From: Candidatus Aminicenantota bacterium
GTDB taxonomy: Bacteria > Acidobacteriota > Aminicenantia > UBA2199
Reading direction: 5' to 3'
Length of the DNA stretch: 20,434 nucleotides
Assembly (NCBI GenBank): GCA_030612495.1
Contig: JAUWNT010000020.1
Span: 1-20,434, forward strand
The position numbers and the translations under genes are program-made. Every line of letters begins with the position of its first letter. Within the stretch, counting starts at the first letter, position 1. The notes under the pieces were generated by a model that saw nothing but the letters and a program-made list of their open reading frames with translations, did no database searches and was not told where the DNA came from. Positions 7,852 to 15,148 of the stretch are shown one piece after another.

Positions 7852-8352
7852 GTGCAGGGAATAGAAAATAATGAGGTTTTGTTGGAAGAAGAAGTGATTT
7901 CAATAAGAAGAGTAACTAAAGTTGTAAAAGGTGGAAAGAATCTTAGATTCTCAGCTGCAGTTGTTGTAGGAGATAAGAATGGTAAGGTTGGACTTGGCAA
8001 AGGTAAAGCAAGAGAAGTACCTTTAGCAATAAAAAAGGCTGTTGCAGATGCAAAGAAAAATTTGGTTGAAGTTCCTATTATAAATGATACTATACCTTAT
8101 TATGTAGTAGGAAAATTTGGAGCTGCTCAAGTTGTCCTAAGACCTGCATCTCCTGGAACTGGTGTTATTGCTGGAGGAGCAGTTAGGTTTATAATGGAAC
8201 TATCTGGAATAAAGAATATACTGACAAAGAGTCTTAAAAGCAAAAACATATTAACTGTAGCACATGCAACTATGAATGGATTAAAAAATTTGAAAAATTC
8301 CAAAGAAATCAGTGATGGAAGGGATATTGTAGAGGAGGAACTATGGCAGTAA
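7852..8352 (+). CDS. rpsE: 30S ribosomal protein S5
   Basis: The product is a 166-residue S5, located where mRNA enters the 30S subunit and important for decoding fidelity. It has the N-terminal RRVTKVVKGGKNLRFSAAVV, then VGDKNGKVGLGKGKAREVP, PYYVVGKFGAAQVVLRPASP and the GTGVIAGGAVRFIMELSGI motif. The start is GTG at 7852 with AAGGAG just upstream. It overlaps rpmD by 10 nt at its 3' end. Confidence 0.96.
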   Translation: MQGIENNEVLLEEEVISIRRVTKVVKGGKNLRFSAAVVVGDKNGKVGLGKGKAREVPLAIKKAVADAKKNLVEVPIINDTIPYYVVGKFGAAQVVLRPASPGTGVIAGGAVRFIMELSGIKNILTKSLKSKNILTVAHATMNGLKNLKNSKEISDGRDIVEEELWQ

Positions 8353-8552
8353 AGAAAAAGGAGAAATTTCCTTTAATTAAAATAAAATTAAAGAAGAGTC
8401 TGATTGGACGTACAGAAAAACAGAGAAAGATTGTATTTGGGCTTGGTTTGAGAAAATTGAACTCAGAAGTAATAAGAGAAAAAAGGCCTGAAATACTTGG
8501 AATGATAAAAAAAATTGATTTTATGCTAGAGGTTGTGGAGGTGAAAAAATGA
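8343..8552 (+). CDS. rpmD: 50S ribosomal protein L30
   Basis: The product is a 69-residue L30, slightly longer than the usual ~60 because of a lysine-rich N-terminus. The core IKIKLKKSLIGRTEKQRKIVFGLGLRKLN matches the L30 ferredoxin-like fold with its typical K(S)xIG...q..t...LGL.k.n pattern, and the end MLEVVEVKK is usual. GAGGAGG at the 3' end of rpsE serves as binding site, and the first codons overlap rpsE. L30 is absent from some bacterial lineages, so its presence has some taxonomic value. Confidence 0.94.
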   Translation: MAVKKKEKFPLIKIKLKKSLIGRTEKQRKIVFGLGLRKLNSEVIREKRPEILGMIKKIDFMLEVVEVKK

Positions 8553-9004
8553 TATCTCTTTCTAATTTAAGACCTCAAAAGGGTGCTACTAAAAATAAAA
8601 AAAGAGTTGGAAGAGGACCTGGCTCAGGTTATGGTAAAACAGCAGGAAGAGGCATGAATGGTCAAAAATCAAGGAGTGGATATTCTAAGAAGAGAGGGTT
8701 TGAAGGAGGTCAGATGCCTCTTGTACGGAGAGTCCCAAAACGTGGATTTACGAATAAATTTAAAAAGGAATATAATATTATAAATCTTGATTCAATAGAA
8801 AAGACTGGGCTTGATGAGCTCAAGGTAGAGGATTTTTTCAAAACAAAATTAGCAAGAAACAAACGTGCAAAAATAAAAATTCTTGGTAATGGTAATTTAA
8901 AAAGAAAAGTTAAAATACACGCTCACAAATTCTCAAAAACCGCTTTGGAAAAAATAAAGAAAAGTAAAGGGGAAGTAATTATTCTTGAAGGAGAAAAAAA
9001 TTGA
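8549..9004 (+). CDS. rplO: 50S ribosomal protein L15
   Basis: The product is a 151-residue L15, a late-assembly protein with a long basic extension. It begins MISLSNLRPQKGATKNKKRV and continues with GRGPGSGYGKTAGRGMNGQKSRSG and FEGGQMPLVRRVPKRGF-type motifs, all diagnostic. The C-terminal part includes KIHAHKFSKTALEKIKKSKG and VIILEG. It overlaps rpmD by 4 nt and shares a TTGA junction with secY, so SecY synthesis is probably coupled to L15 translation. Confidence 0.96.
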   Translation: MISLSNLRPQKGATKNKKRVGRGPGSGYGKTAGRGMNGQKSRSGYSKKRGFEGGQMPLVRRVPKRGFTNKFKKEYNIINLDSIEKTGLDELKVEDFFKTKLARNKRAKIKILGNGNLKRKVKIHAHKFSKTALEKIKKSKGEVIILEGEKN

Positions 9005-10386
9005 TTACTTTTATAAGAAATATTTTTGTTATACCTGAATTACGTAGGCGAGTTCTTTATACATTTGCAATGCTTGCAGTTTTTAGAATTGGTTCACAAA
9101 TTGCGATTCCAGGAATAGATGTTCAGGCTATACAGGACTTTTTCAAAGAAGCTCAAGGAACTATTTTAGGTTTCTTAGACATGTTCACTGGAAGGAATAT
9201 GTCTAAAATGACTGTATTTGCTCTTGGTATTATGCCTTATATTAGCGCTTCAATCATACTTCAGCTACTTCAGGTTGTATGGCCATATCTTGAAAAAATA
9301 TCAAAAGAGGGTGAGTTAGGAAAGAAAAAGATAACCCAATATACAAGATATGGTACGGTTTTAATTTCAGTTGTCCAATCTTTTGCAATTTCAGTTGGAT
9401 TGGAGAAGATGCACACTAAATCTGGACTCTGGGTTGTACCAGAAGGAGGTCGGGGTTGGGGTTTCAGGTTTGTTGCAATAATAACTTTAACAGCTGGGAC
9501 TGTGTTCTTAATGTGGCTTGGAGAGCGAATTTCAGAAAGAGGAATCGGTAATGGTATCTCATTATTAATATTTGCTGGTATTGTTATTGGGCTTGTACCT
9601 GGTATTGGATCACTTTTTGGTGGTTTGAAAACGGGTGATATGAGCCCATTAAAAATAATTTTCCTTCTCACAATGATGACAGCTGTTATTGGATTTATTT
9701 GCTATGTGGAGATGGGGCAACGTAGAATTCCTATTTCTTATGCAAAGAGGATACAGGGAAGAAGGATGATGGGGGGACAGAGTACATTCTTACCCCTAAA
9801 GGTGAATACAGGTGGAGTTATGCCAATTATTTTCGCTTCTTCTGTTATCACATTTCCTGCAACTGTTGCTGGTTTTATTAATCATCCAATTGCGAAACAG
9901 ATAGCAAACCAACTGAGTTTTGGGATGCCTTTATACAACCTGCTTTATATAACTTCTATTATTTTCTTTACATATTTTTACATTTCAATTATTTTTAATC
10001 CTGAGGATGTGTCAGATAATTTAAAAAAATATGGTGGGTTTGTACCAGGCATAAGAGCTGGTAAGAACACTTCAGAATATATAGATAATGTTCTTTCAAG
10101 ATTGACTTTTGTTGGAGCAATATACCTCGCTGTAATAGCAATTCTCCCGGAATTTTTAATGACAGGATTTAAAGTGGGAGCATTGCCTTTTGTCGGAGAT
10201 TTTCTGGAAGCTAATTTACCAAGATGGTTTTCCGAGGGTTTAAATGTCAGGTTTTATTTTGGTGGAACTTCAATATTGATTGTTGTAGGAGTTGCTATGG
10301 ATACTGTTCAACAGATTGAAGCACAATTAACAATGAGGAATTACGAATCTTTTTCAAGAAGAGGAAGAGTAAGAGGAAGGCGGTAA
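9001..10386 (+). CDS. secY: Preprotein translocase subunit SecY
   Basis: The product is a 461-residue SecY, the ten-helix channel of the Sec translocon in the inner membrane. It starts with cytoplasmic RNIFVIPELRRRVLYTFAML leading into TM1, followed by the plug-region IPGID (36-40). GIMPYISASIILQLL lies in TM2, GERISERGIGNGISLLIF near 173-191, QRRIPISYAKRIQGRR in the ribosome-binding C4 loop, and LPLKVNTGGVMPIIFA after it. It is about 20 residues longer than E. coli SecY, partly from a Gly- and Trp-containing loop near residues 136-156. TTG at 9001 is the start and overlaps the rplO stop. Confidence 0.96.
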   Translation: MITFIRNIFVIPELRRRVLYTFAMLAVFRIGSQIAIPGIDVQAIQDFFKEAQGTILGFLDMFTGRNMSKMTVFALGIMPYISASIILQLLQVVWPYLEKISKEGELGKKKITQYTRYGTVLISVVQSFAISVGLEKMHTKSGLWVVPEGGRGWGFRFVAIITLTAGTVFLMWLGERISERGIGNGISLLIFAGIVIGLVPGIGSLFGGLKTGDMSPLKIIFLLTMMTAVIGFICYVEMGQRRIPISYAKRIQGRRMMGGQSTFLPLKVNTGGVMPIIFASSVITFPATVAGFINHPIAKQIANQLSFGMPLYNLLYITSIIFFTYFYISIIFNPEDVSDNLKKYGGFVPGIRAGKNTSEYIDNVLSRLTFVGAIYLAVIAILPEFLMTGFKVGALPFVGDFLEANLPRWFSEGLNVRFYFGGTSILIVVGVAMDTVQQIEAQLTMRNYESFSRRGRVRGRR

Positions 10387-10398
10387 GAAGGTGGAATT

Positions 10399-11034
10399 GT
10401 GTTAAGAATTATATTTTTGGGTGCCCCTGGAGCAGGTAAAGGAACAATATCTGATATTATTGAAAAAAAGTATAATTATAAAAAGATTTCTACAGGAGAT
10501 TTAATCAGAGCTGAGGTTAAATCTAACTCTATAATCGGGGAAAAACTAAGGCCAATCGTTGATAAAGGTGAACTTGTTTCTGATGATATTATTGTAGAAA
10601 TAGTTAAAAAGAGAGTAACCAGTAAATATATTAATAAGGGCTATATTATGGACGGTTTCCCCAGGAATATAAATCAGGCAAAAGAGTTGTCAAAAATAGA
10701 AGTAGATAGGGAGGTCGTAATATATTTGAAGGTTGGGAATGAGGAAGTTATTTTTAACAGGTTACTATCCAGAGAGATTTGTAAAAATTGTGAAGCAATT
10801 TTTAATACGAAAAATAAACCGCCTAAAGTTGAGGGGGTATGTGATATTTGTGGAGGTATATTAGAGAAGAGAACAGATGATAATGAGGGAACAATAGAAG
10901 AGAGGCTTAGAGTATATATAGAAGTAACCAAGCCTATTATTAAGTATTACGAAGATAAAGGTGTGCTTTATAGAGTTGATGCCTCTATTAGTATTGAGGA
11001 AGTTTTTAAAAAAATTGGAGAAATATTAAATTGA
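10399..11034 (+). CDS. adk: Adenylate kinase, zinc-containing LID
   Basis: The product is a 211-residue adenylate kinase that interconverts ATP + AMP and 2 ADP in the cytoplasm. The P-loop GAPGAGKGT is at residues 8-16, the AMP-site TGDLIR at 32-37 and DGFPRN at 85-90. The LID domain carries four cysteines, C128-x2-C131 and C148-x2-C151, a zinc-binding form common in Gram-positives and many candidate phyla, followed by RTDDNEGTIEERL. The start is GTG at 10399 after AAGAAGGTGG. It lies directly after secY, as in many bacteria, and overlaps map by 4 nt (TTGA). Confidence 0.96.
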   Translation: MLRIIFLGAPGAGKGTISDIIEKKYNYKKISTGDLIRAEVKSNSIIGEKLRPIVDKGELVSDDIIVEIVKKRVTSKYINKGYIMDGFPRNINQAKELSKIEVDREVVIYLKVGNEEVIFNRLLSREICKNCEAIFNTKNKPPKVEGVCDICGGILEKRTDDNEGTIEERLRVYIEVTKPIIKYYEDKGVLYRVDASISIEEVFKKIGEILN

Positions 11035-11780
11035 TAAGATTAAAAACAAATAAAGAGTTGGATTTGATGAGAAAAGCAAATAGAATTGTTGCAATAATAC
11101 TTTCAGAAATAGAGTCTAGAATTAAGCCAGGTGTAAATACTTATGATTTAGATATATGGGCTGAAGAAAAAATTTTAAGTTTGGGTGGAAAACCTGGTTT
11201 TAAAGGATATGGCGGGTTCCCAGCGACTTTATGTACATCAATTAATAATGAAGTTGTGCATGGGATTCCTTCAAAAGATAGAATACTTGAGGAAGGAGAT
11301 ATTGTAGGAATTGATGTTGGCGCTGTTTATAAGGGATTTAATGGAGACGGAGCGCGCACTTTTGCTGTAGGTGAAGTTTCAAATAAAGCACGGGACTTAA
11401 TGGATACCTGTGAGAAATCTTTATATGAAGGCATTAAAATGGCAAAAGAGGGAAAAAGAGTTAATGATATTTCAGTAGCAATAGATAGGTTTGTAAGAGC
11501 TAGAGGGTATGAAATAGTTAGAGATTTAACAGGCCATGGAATTGGGGAAAATTTACATGAAGACCCTCAAATTTTAAATTATGATAATGGCCAAAAAGGT
11601 CCAAGACTAAAGGTGAATATGACTTTAGCAATTGAACCAATGATAACCAATGGTGGTTATGAAGTAATAACTCTAAATAATGAATGGACTGTTGTTACAG
11701 CAGATGGTAGTTTGTCAGCACATTATGAGAATACAATTGCTATTACTGAAAATGGCCCAGAGATATTAACAAAGGTATAA
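11031..11780 (+). CDS. map: Methionine aminopeptidase, type I
   Basis: The product is a 249-residue type I MetAP that removes the initiator methionine from nascent proteins. The five metal ligands can all be placed: D95 (GIDVGA), D106 (NGDGART), H169 (TGHGIG), E202 (IEPM) and E233 (YENT). H77 in VVHGIP is the substrate-site histidine. There is no N-terminal zinc-finger or SH3-binding extension, so it is the short form. The start is TTG at 11031, overlapping the adk stop, and the stop shares one base with infA (TAATG). Confidence 0.97.
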   Translation: MIRLKTNKELDLMRKANRIVAIILSEIESRIKPGVNTYDLDIWAEEKILSLGGKPGFKGYGGFPATLCTSINNEVVHGIPSKDRILEEGDIVGIDVGAVYKGFNGDGARTFAVGEVSNKARDLMDTCEKSLYEGIKMAKEGKRVNDISVAIDRFVRARGYEIVRDLTGHGIGENLHEDPQILNYDNGQKGPRLKVNMTLAIEPMITNGGYEVITLNNEWTVVTADGSLSAHYENTIAITENGPEILTKV

Positions 11781-12004
11781 TGAAACAAAAAAAAGATATA
11801 ATTGAAGCTCGAGGAATAATAATTGAAGTATTGCCAAATGCAATGTTTCTTGTTGAGTTAGAGCAAAATCATCATAGGATCTTTGGTCACCCATCTGGTA
11901 AAATGAGAAAAAACAATATAAGGATATTACCGGGTGATAAGATATTATTGGAGATATCACCTTATGATATTACAAGAGGTAGGATTATTTATAGGTTTAA
12001 GTAG
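11780..12004 (+). CDS. infA: Translation initiation factor IF-1
   Basis: The product is a 74-residue IF-1, an OB-fold protein that occupies the ribosomal A site during initiation. It contains ARGIIIEVLPNAMFLVELE, SGKMRKNNIRILPGDKI and SPYDITRGRIIYRFK, in line with the family. The middle EQNHHRIFGHPSGK is somewhat divergent from the usual NGH.(V/I).AH(I/V)SGK. Its first base is the last base of the map stop, and rpmJ follows 9 nt later. The order map-infA-rpmJ-rpsM is common in bacteria. Confidence 0.96.
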   Translation: MKQKKDIIEARGIIIEVLPNAMFLVELEQNHHRIFGHPSGKMRKNNIRILPGDKILLEISPYDITRGRIIYRFK

Positions 12005-12013
12005 GAGGAATTA

Positions 12014-12127
12014 ATGAAAGTTAGGGCTTCTGTAAAAAAGATATGTAATAAATGTAAAGTTGTTAAAAGAAAAGGTGTTGTGAGGGTGATCTGTAAGTAT
12101 CCTAAACACAAACAAAGACAGGGATGA
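12014..12127 (+). CDS. rpmJ: 50S ribosomal protein L36
   Basis: This short gene of 37 codons starts with ATG at 12014, after TAGGAGGAA (12002-12010), and ends with TGA at 12125-12127. The product begins MKVRASVKKICNKCKVVKRK and ends ICKYPKHKQRQG. The zinc ligands C11, C14, C27 and H32 are all present, so this is the zinc-binding (C+) L36. Its size, sequence and location between infA and rpsM make the call secure. Confidence 0.97.
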   Translation: MKVRASVKKICNKCKVVKRKGVVRVICKYPKHKQRQG

Positions 12128-12186
12128 GTAAAAATAAATAATGAATGTTGGATAATGAATAAAAAAAATGGTAAAAGGAGGAAAAA
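12128..12186 (+). other. Spacer between rpmJ and rpsM with a 9-nt direct repeat
   Basis: This 59-nt gap is the longest inside the ribosomal cluster. It contains the direct repeat ATAATGAAT at 12138-12146 and 12152-12160 and ends with the ribosome binding site AAAGGAGGAAA for rpsM. The position corresponds to the start of the alpha operon, where a promoter or an S4-controlled leader occurs in some bacteria. I do not see a convincing -35/-10 pair or a pseudoknot by eye. Confidence 0.4.
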
Positions 12187-12555
12187 TTGGCAAGAATAAC
12201 AGGTGTTGAAGTACCCAACAATAAAAGAGTCGAGATTGGGTTAACTTATATCTTTGGAATAGGCAGGTCTAAATCAAAGCAAATATTAAATGAAGTTAAA
12301 GTTGATATTAATAAGAAGATAAAAGATTTGAACCCTGATGAACTATCGAGAATAAGAAAATATATTGAAAATAAAGAAATGGTTGAAGGTGATTTAAGAA
12401 AGGATATAAGCCAGAATATTAAGAGGTTAATGGATATAAATTGTTATAGAGGAAGAAGGCATAAAAGGGGTCTACCGGTTAGAGGTCAAAGGACTAAGAC
12501 AAATGCAAGAACAAGGAAAGGCCCTCGTGGTTCAATGATAAAAAAGAGAAAATAA
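12187..12555 (+). CDS. rpsM: 30S ribosomal protein S13
   Basis: The product is a 122-residue S13, in the 30S head contacting P-site tRNA and bridging to the 50S. It begins MARITGVEVPNNKRVEIGLT and has IFGIGRSKSKQIL (helix-hairpin-helix). It then shows NIKRLMDINCYRGRRHKRG and the C-terminal PVRGQRTKTNARTRKGPRG. The start is TTG at 12187, 5 nt after GGAGG. The protein has the normal length and basic tail. Confidence 0.96.
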   Translation: MARITGVEVPNNKRVEIGLTYIFGIGRSKSKQILNEVKVDINKKIKDLNPDELSRIRKYIENKEMVEGDLRKDISQNIKRLMDINCYRGRRHKRGLPVRGQRTKTNARTRKGPRGSMIKKRK

Positions 12556-12567
12556 TGGAGGAAATAC

Positions 12568-12963
12568 ATGGCAAAAAAAGCAGTTAAAAGGAAGAGTAAA
12601 AAAAAGGAAAAGAAGATTGTTTCACACGGAATAATGTATATTCATTCTACTTTTAATAATACTATAATTACAATTACTGATAAAGATGGAAATGCTTTAT
12701 GTAGTTCAACCGGAGGTGTTGTTGGTTTTAAAGGATCAAAAAAGTCAACACCATTTGCAGCTCAATTAGCAGCGGCAAAAGTTTTAAAGGATGCTGAAAA
12801 TTTTGGTATAAAGACTCTTGATATAATGGTAAAAGGGCCTGGAGCTGGTAGGGAAAGTGCAATTAGAAGTGTAAGTGGAACTCCGTTTAAAGTAAAGTCA
12901 ATAAAAGATGTAACTCCACTCCCGCACAATGGCTGTAGACCAAAGAAAAAGAGAAGAGTTTAA
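12568..12963 (+). CDS. rpsK: 30S ribosomal protein S11
   Basis: The product is a 131-residue S11 of the 30S platform near the E site. After a lysine-rich N-terminal 20 residues it shows GIMYIHSTFNNTIITITDKDG, then SSTGGVVGFKGSKKSTPFAAQ. MVKGPGAGRESAIRS and the invariant end PHNGCRPKKKRRV complete it. The ATG follows ATGGAGGAA. It is 12 nt from rpsM and 11 nt from the chosen rpsD start. Confidence 0.97.
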   Translation: MAKKAVKRKSKKKEKKIVSHGIMYIHSTFNNTIITITDKDGNALCSSTGGVVGFKGSKKSTPFAAQLAAAKVLKDAENFGIKTLDIMVKGPGAGRESAIRSVSGTPFKVKSIKDVTPLPHNGCRPKKKRRV

Positions 12964-12974
12964 GGAGGTTGACA

Positions 12975-13607
12975 TTGGGGAAATATAATGGACCGTTATG
13001 TAGGTTATGTAGGGCTGAAGGCACGAAACTTTTTTTAAAGGGGAACAGGTGTATAACTGATAAGTGTTCTCTTGAAAGAAGGAAATATCCTCCAGGCCGG
13101 AAAGGATCCAGAGTTCGTATAAAAAAATCTAATTATAAATATCAATTAAGAGAAAAGCAGAAGGTTAAAAGATTTTATGGACTTAGAGAAAAGCAATTTA
13201 GAAATTTCTTTTATAAATCAGCAAAACAAAAGGGAATTACAGGTGAAAATCTTTTAAGATTCCTTGAACTAAGATTGGATAATGTTATTTATAGAATGAA
13301 TTTTGCTGCTTCACGTACAAATGCAAAACAGCTTATAAGCCATGGCCATATCCAAGTAAATGGAAAAAAGGTTACAGTTTCTTCATATATTCTAAAAGTT
13401 GGAGATGAAATTTCTTTTAATGAGAAATCAATAAAGAATGAGAATATTAAATTGATATTAGAGGGTATTACTGGATTGGTAGAAACTCCAGAGTGGATTA
13501 TAGTTGATACTGAAAAAAATTCAGGTAAAATAAACAATTTACCTAATAGAGAAGATGTCTCTTTAGATGTTGAAGAACATCTTATTGTTGAGTTATATTC
13601 TAAATAA
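12975..13607 (+). CDS. rpsD: 30S ribosomal protein S4, zinc-finger form
   Basis: The product is a 210-residue S4, a primary 16S rRNA binder that in several bacteria also represses the alpha operon. The N-terminal zinc finger has C9-x2-C12 and C26-x4-C31, followed by the conserved RRKYPPG. The S4 RNA-binding domain follows with LELRLDNVIYRMNFAASR and QLISHGHIQVNGKKV. I place the start at TTG 12975, 6 nt after AGGAGG (12963-12968). An in-frame TTG at 12969 touches that binding site and is less likely. Confidence 0.95.
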   Translation: MGKYNGPLCRLCRAEGTKLFLKGNRCITDKCSLERRKYPPGRKGSRVRIKKSNYKYQLREKQKVKRFYGLREKQFRNFFYKSAKQKGITGENLLRFLELRLDNVIYRMNFAASRTNAKQLISHGHIQVNGKKVTVSSYILKVGDEISFNEKSIKNENIKLILEGITGLVETPEWIIVDTEKNSGKINNLPNREDVSLDVEEHLIVELYSK

Positions 13608-13617
13608 GGAGGAAATT

Positions 13618-14649
13618 ATGGAGGAGTTTAATTATCAAAGACCCAGGAAGCTTAAAGTAGAGGAGCTAACCTCAACATATGGTAGATTTGTTGCAGAACC
13701 TTTTGAGAGGGGGTATGGCAGTACAATTGGGATTTCATTAAGAAGAGTCTTATTATCAATGATTGAGGGAGCTACTATCACATCTGTAAGGATAGATGGT
13801 GTTCTTCATGAATTCTCTGTAATTCCTGGAGTATATGAGGATGCTTTAAATATTATCTTGAATTTAAAGACTATTCCTTTTAAATTAAACACTGATGAAC
13901 CTAAAATTGTAAGGATAGAAAAAAATGATGAAGGAGAACTTTTGTCTGGTGATATCATAACGGATAGTGATGTTGAAATACTTGATGAAAATATTCATAT
14001 AGCTTATTTAGAAGAAGGAGCTAAATTTAAATCTGAAATATTGATAAAGAAGGGGATTGGATTTAAGTTGTCAGAGCAAAATTATGATGAAGATTTACCA
14101 ATTGATTTCATTCCTGTTGACTCAAATTTTAGTCCTATTGAAAGAGTAAAATATTCAATAAAGCCTGCAAGAGTAGGTAAAAAAACTGATTATGAAAAAT
14201 TGATAATTGAAGTATGGACAAATGGTTCTGTCTCACCTAGAGGGAGTATTTCAAAAGCGACTAAGATTTTAAGAGATCATCTTACAATTTATCTTACTTA
14301 TCAAGACAAAGAAATTTTTTCACAGGATATTGAACAGAGTGAAGGTCTGGGAATTGATGAAAAGTTCGAATTTCTTGAAAAAAATGTTGAAGCAATGGGG
14401 TTATCAGTAAGAGCACTTAAGTGTTTGAAAAGATTGGGTGTTCAGTATGTTTATGAATTGATTGAAAAAACAGAACATGAACTTTTAAATTCAAAGAATT
14501 TTGGAAAGAAATCTCTTGAAGAAATAATAACAAAACTAACTGATTCTGAGTTGACTTTAGGGCAAAAACTTCCTGAAAATATCAAACTAGATTTAGATGT
14601 GAAATTAAAAAAAGAAAATGTTGAACAAAATGAAGAGGAACAGGAGTAA
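13618..14649 (+). CDS. rpoA: DNA-directed RNA polymerase subunit alpha
   Basis: The product is a 343-residue alpha subunit, which dimerises to nucleate RNA polymerase. The N-terminal domain shows RFVAEPFERGYGSTIGISLRR, the segment LLSMIEGATITSVRIDGV and HEFSVIPGVYEDALNIILN. The C-terminal domain, about residues 255-320, contains LGLSVRAL-type sequence (AMGLSVRALKCLKRLGVQ) and NFGKKSLEEI for UP-element and activator contact. I chose ATG 13618, 7 nt after AAGGAGG, over upstream in-frame codons at 13567 that lie within rpsD. The C-terminal tail is acidic (EENVEQNEEEQE-like). Confidence 0.97.
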   Translation: MEEFNYQRPRKLKVEELTSTYGRFVAEPFERGYGSTIGISLRRVLLSMIEGATITSVRIDGVLHEFSVIPGVYEDALNIILNLKTIPFKLNTDEPKIVRIEKNDEGELLSGDIITDSDVEILDENIHIAYLEEGAKFKSEILIKKGIGFKLSEQNYDEDLPIDFIPVDSNFSPIERVKYSIKPARVGKKTDYEKLIIEVWTNGSVSPRGSISKATKILRDHLTIYLTYQDKEIFSQDIEQSEGLGIDEKFEFLEKNVEAMGLSVRALKCLKRLGVQYVYELIEKTEHELLNSKNFGKKSLEEIITKLTDSELTLGQKLPENIKLDLDVKLKKENVEQNEEEQE

Positions 14650-14652
14650 AAA

Positions 14653-15060
14653 ATGAGGCATTTAAAAGCTGGTTTTAAGTTAAGAAGAAACCCTGCTCAA
14701 AGAAAATCATTATTAAGAAATCTAAGTGCAAGCTTAATAGAAAAGAACAGAATTGAAACAACACTTGCTAAAGCAAAGGCAGTTAGGCCAATTGTTGAAA
14801 AATTGGTTACTTTAGGGAAATCAGGCAATCTTGCTGATAAAAGAAGAGCACATACATACTTGTATAAAAGGGAAACAGTGCATGTTTTATTTAATGAGGT
14901 AGCGCCAAGGTTTATGGATAGACAGGGTGGATATACAAGGATAATTAAAAGTGATTTCAGGAAAGGTGATGGGGCTGAAATGGCTATAATTGAATTTGTC
15001 GATTATGTGTATAAAAAGAAAGACAAAAAGTCAAAAACAAAAGGCAAAATAAAAAAATAA
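14653..15060 (+). CDS. rplQ: 50S ribosomal protein L17
   Basis: The product is a 135-residue L17, near the tunnel exit. It begins MRHLKAGFKLRRNPAQRKSL, then LLRNLSASLIEKNRIETTLA and KAKAVRPIVEKLVTLGK, with GGYTRIIKSDFRKGDGAEMA near the end of the fold. About fifteen lysine-rich residues are added at the C-terminus beyond the usual end. It closes the alpha group, and its TAA is directly followed by the first base of a tRNA gene. Confidence 0.96.
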   Translation: MRHLKAGFKLRRNPAQRKSLLRNLSASLIEKNRIETTLAKAKAVRPIVEKLVTLGKSGNLADKRRAHTYLYKRETVHVLFNEVAPRFMDRQGGYTRIIKSDFRKGDGAEMAIIEFVDYVYKKKDKKSKTKGKIKK

Positions 15061-15132
15061 GCGGGTATAACTCAATGGTAGAGTGTAAGCTTCCCAAGCT
15101 TGATGTTGCGGGTTCGATCCCCGTTACCCGCT
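15061..15132 (+). tRNA. tRNA-Gly (anticodon CCC)
   Basis: The 72-nt sequence folds as a standard cloverleaf. The acceptor stem GCGGGTA pairs perfectly with TACCCGC, the D stem is ACTC/GAGT with loop AATGGTA, and the anticodon stem TAAGC/GCTTG has one T-G pair. The loop TTCCCAA places CCC at positions 34-36 and reads GGG. The T arm is GCGGG-TTCGATC-CCCGT, and the discriminator is T. The 3' CCA is not encoded, since AAA follows. It begins on the base after the rplQ stop and ends 16 nt before the next start codon, so it is probably cut from a longer transcript. Confidence 0.95.
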
Positions 15133-15148
15133 AAATAGGGAGATTAAA

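Noticed and set aside
12155..12199. Short frame MNKKNGKRRKNWQE before and into rpsM
   Set aside because: It starts in the gap without a proper binding site and overlaps the rpsM start in another frame; A-rich sequence easily creates such frames.
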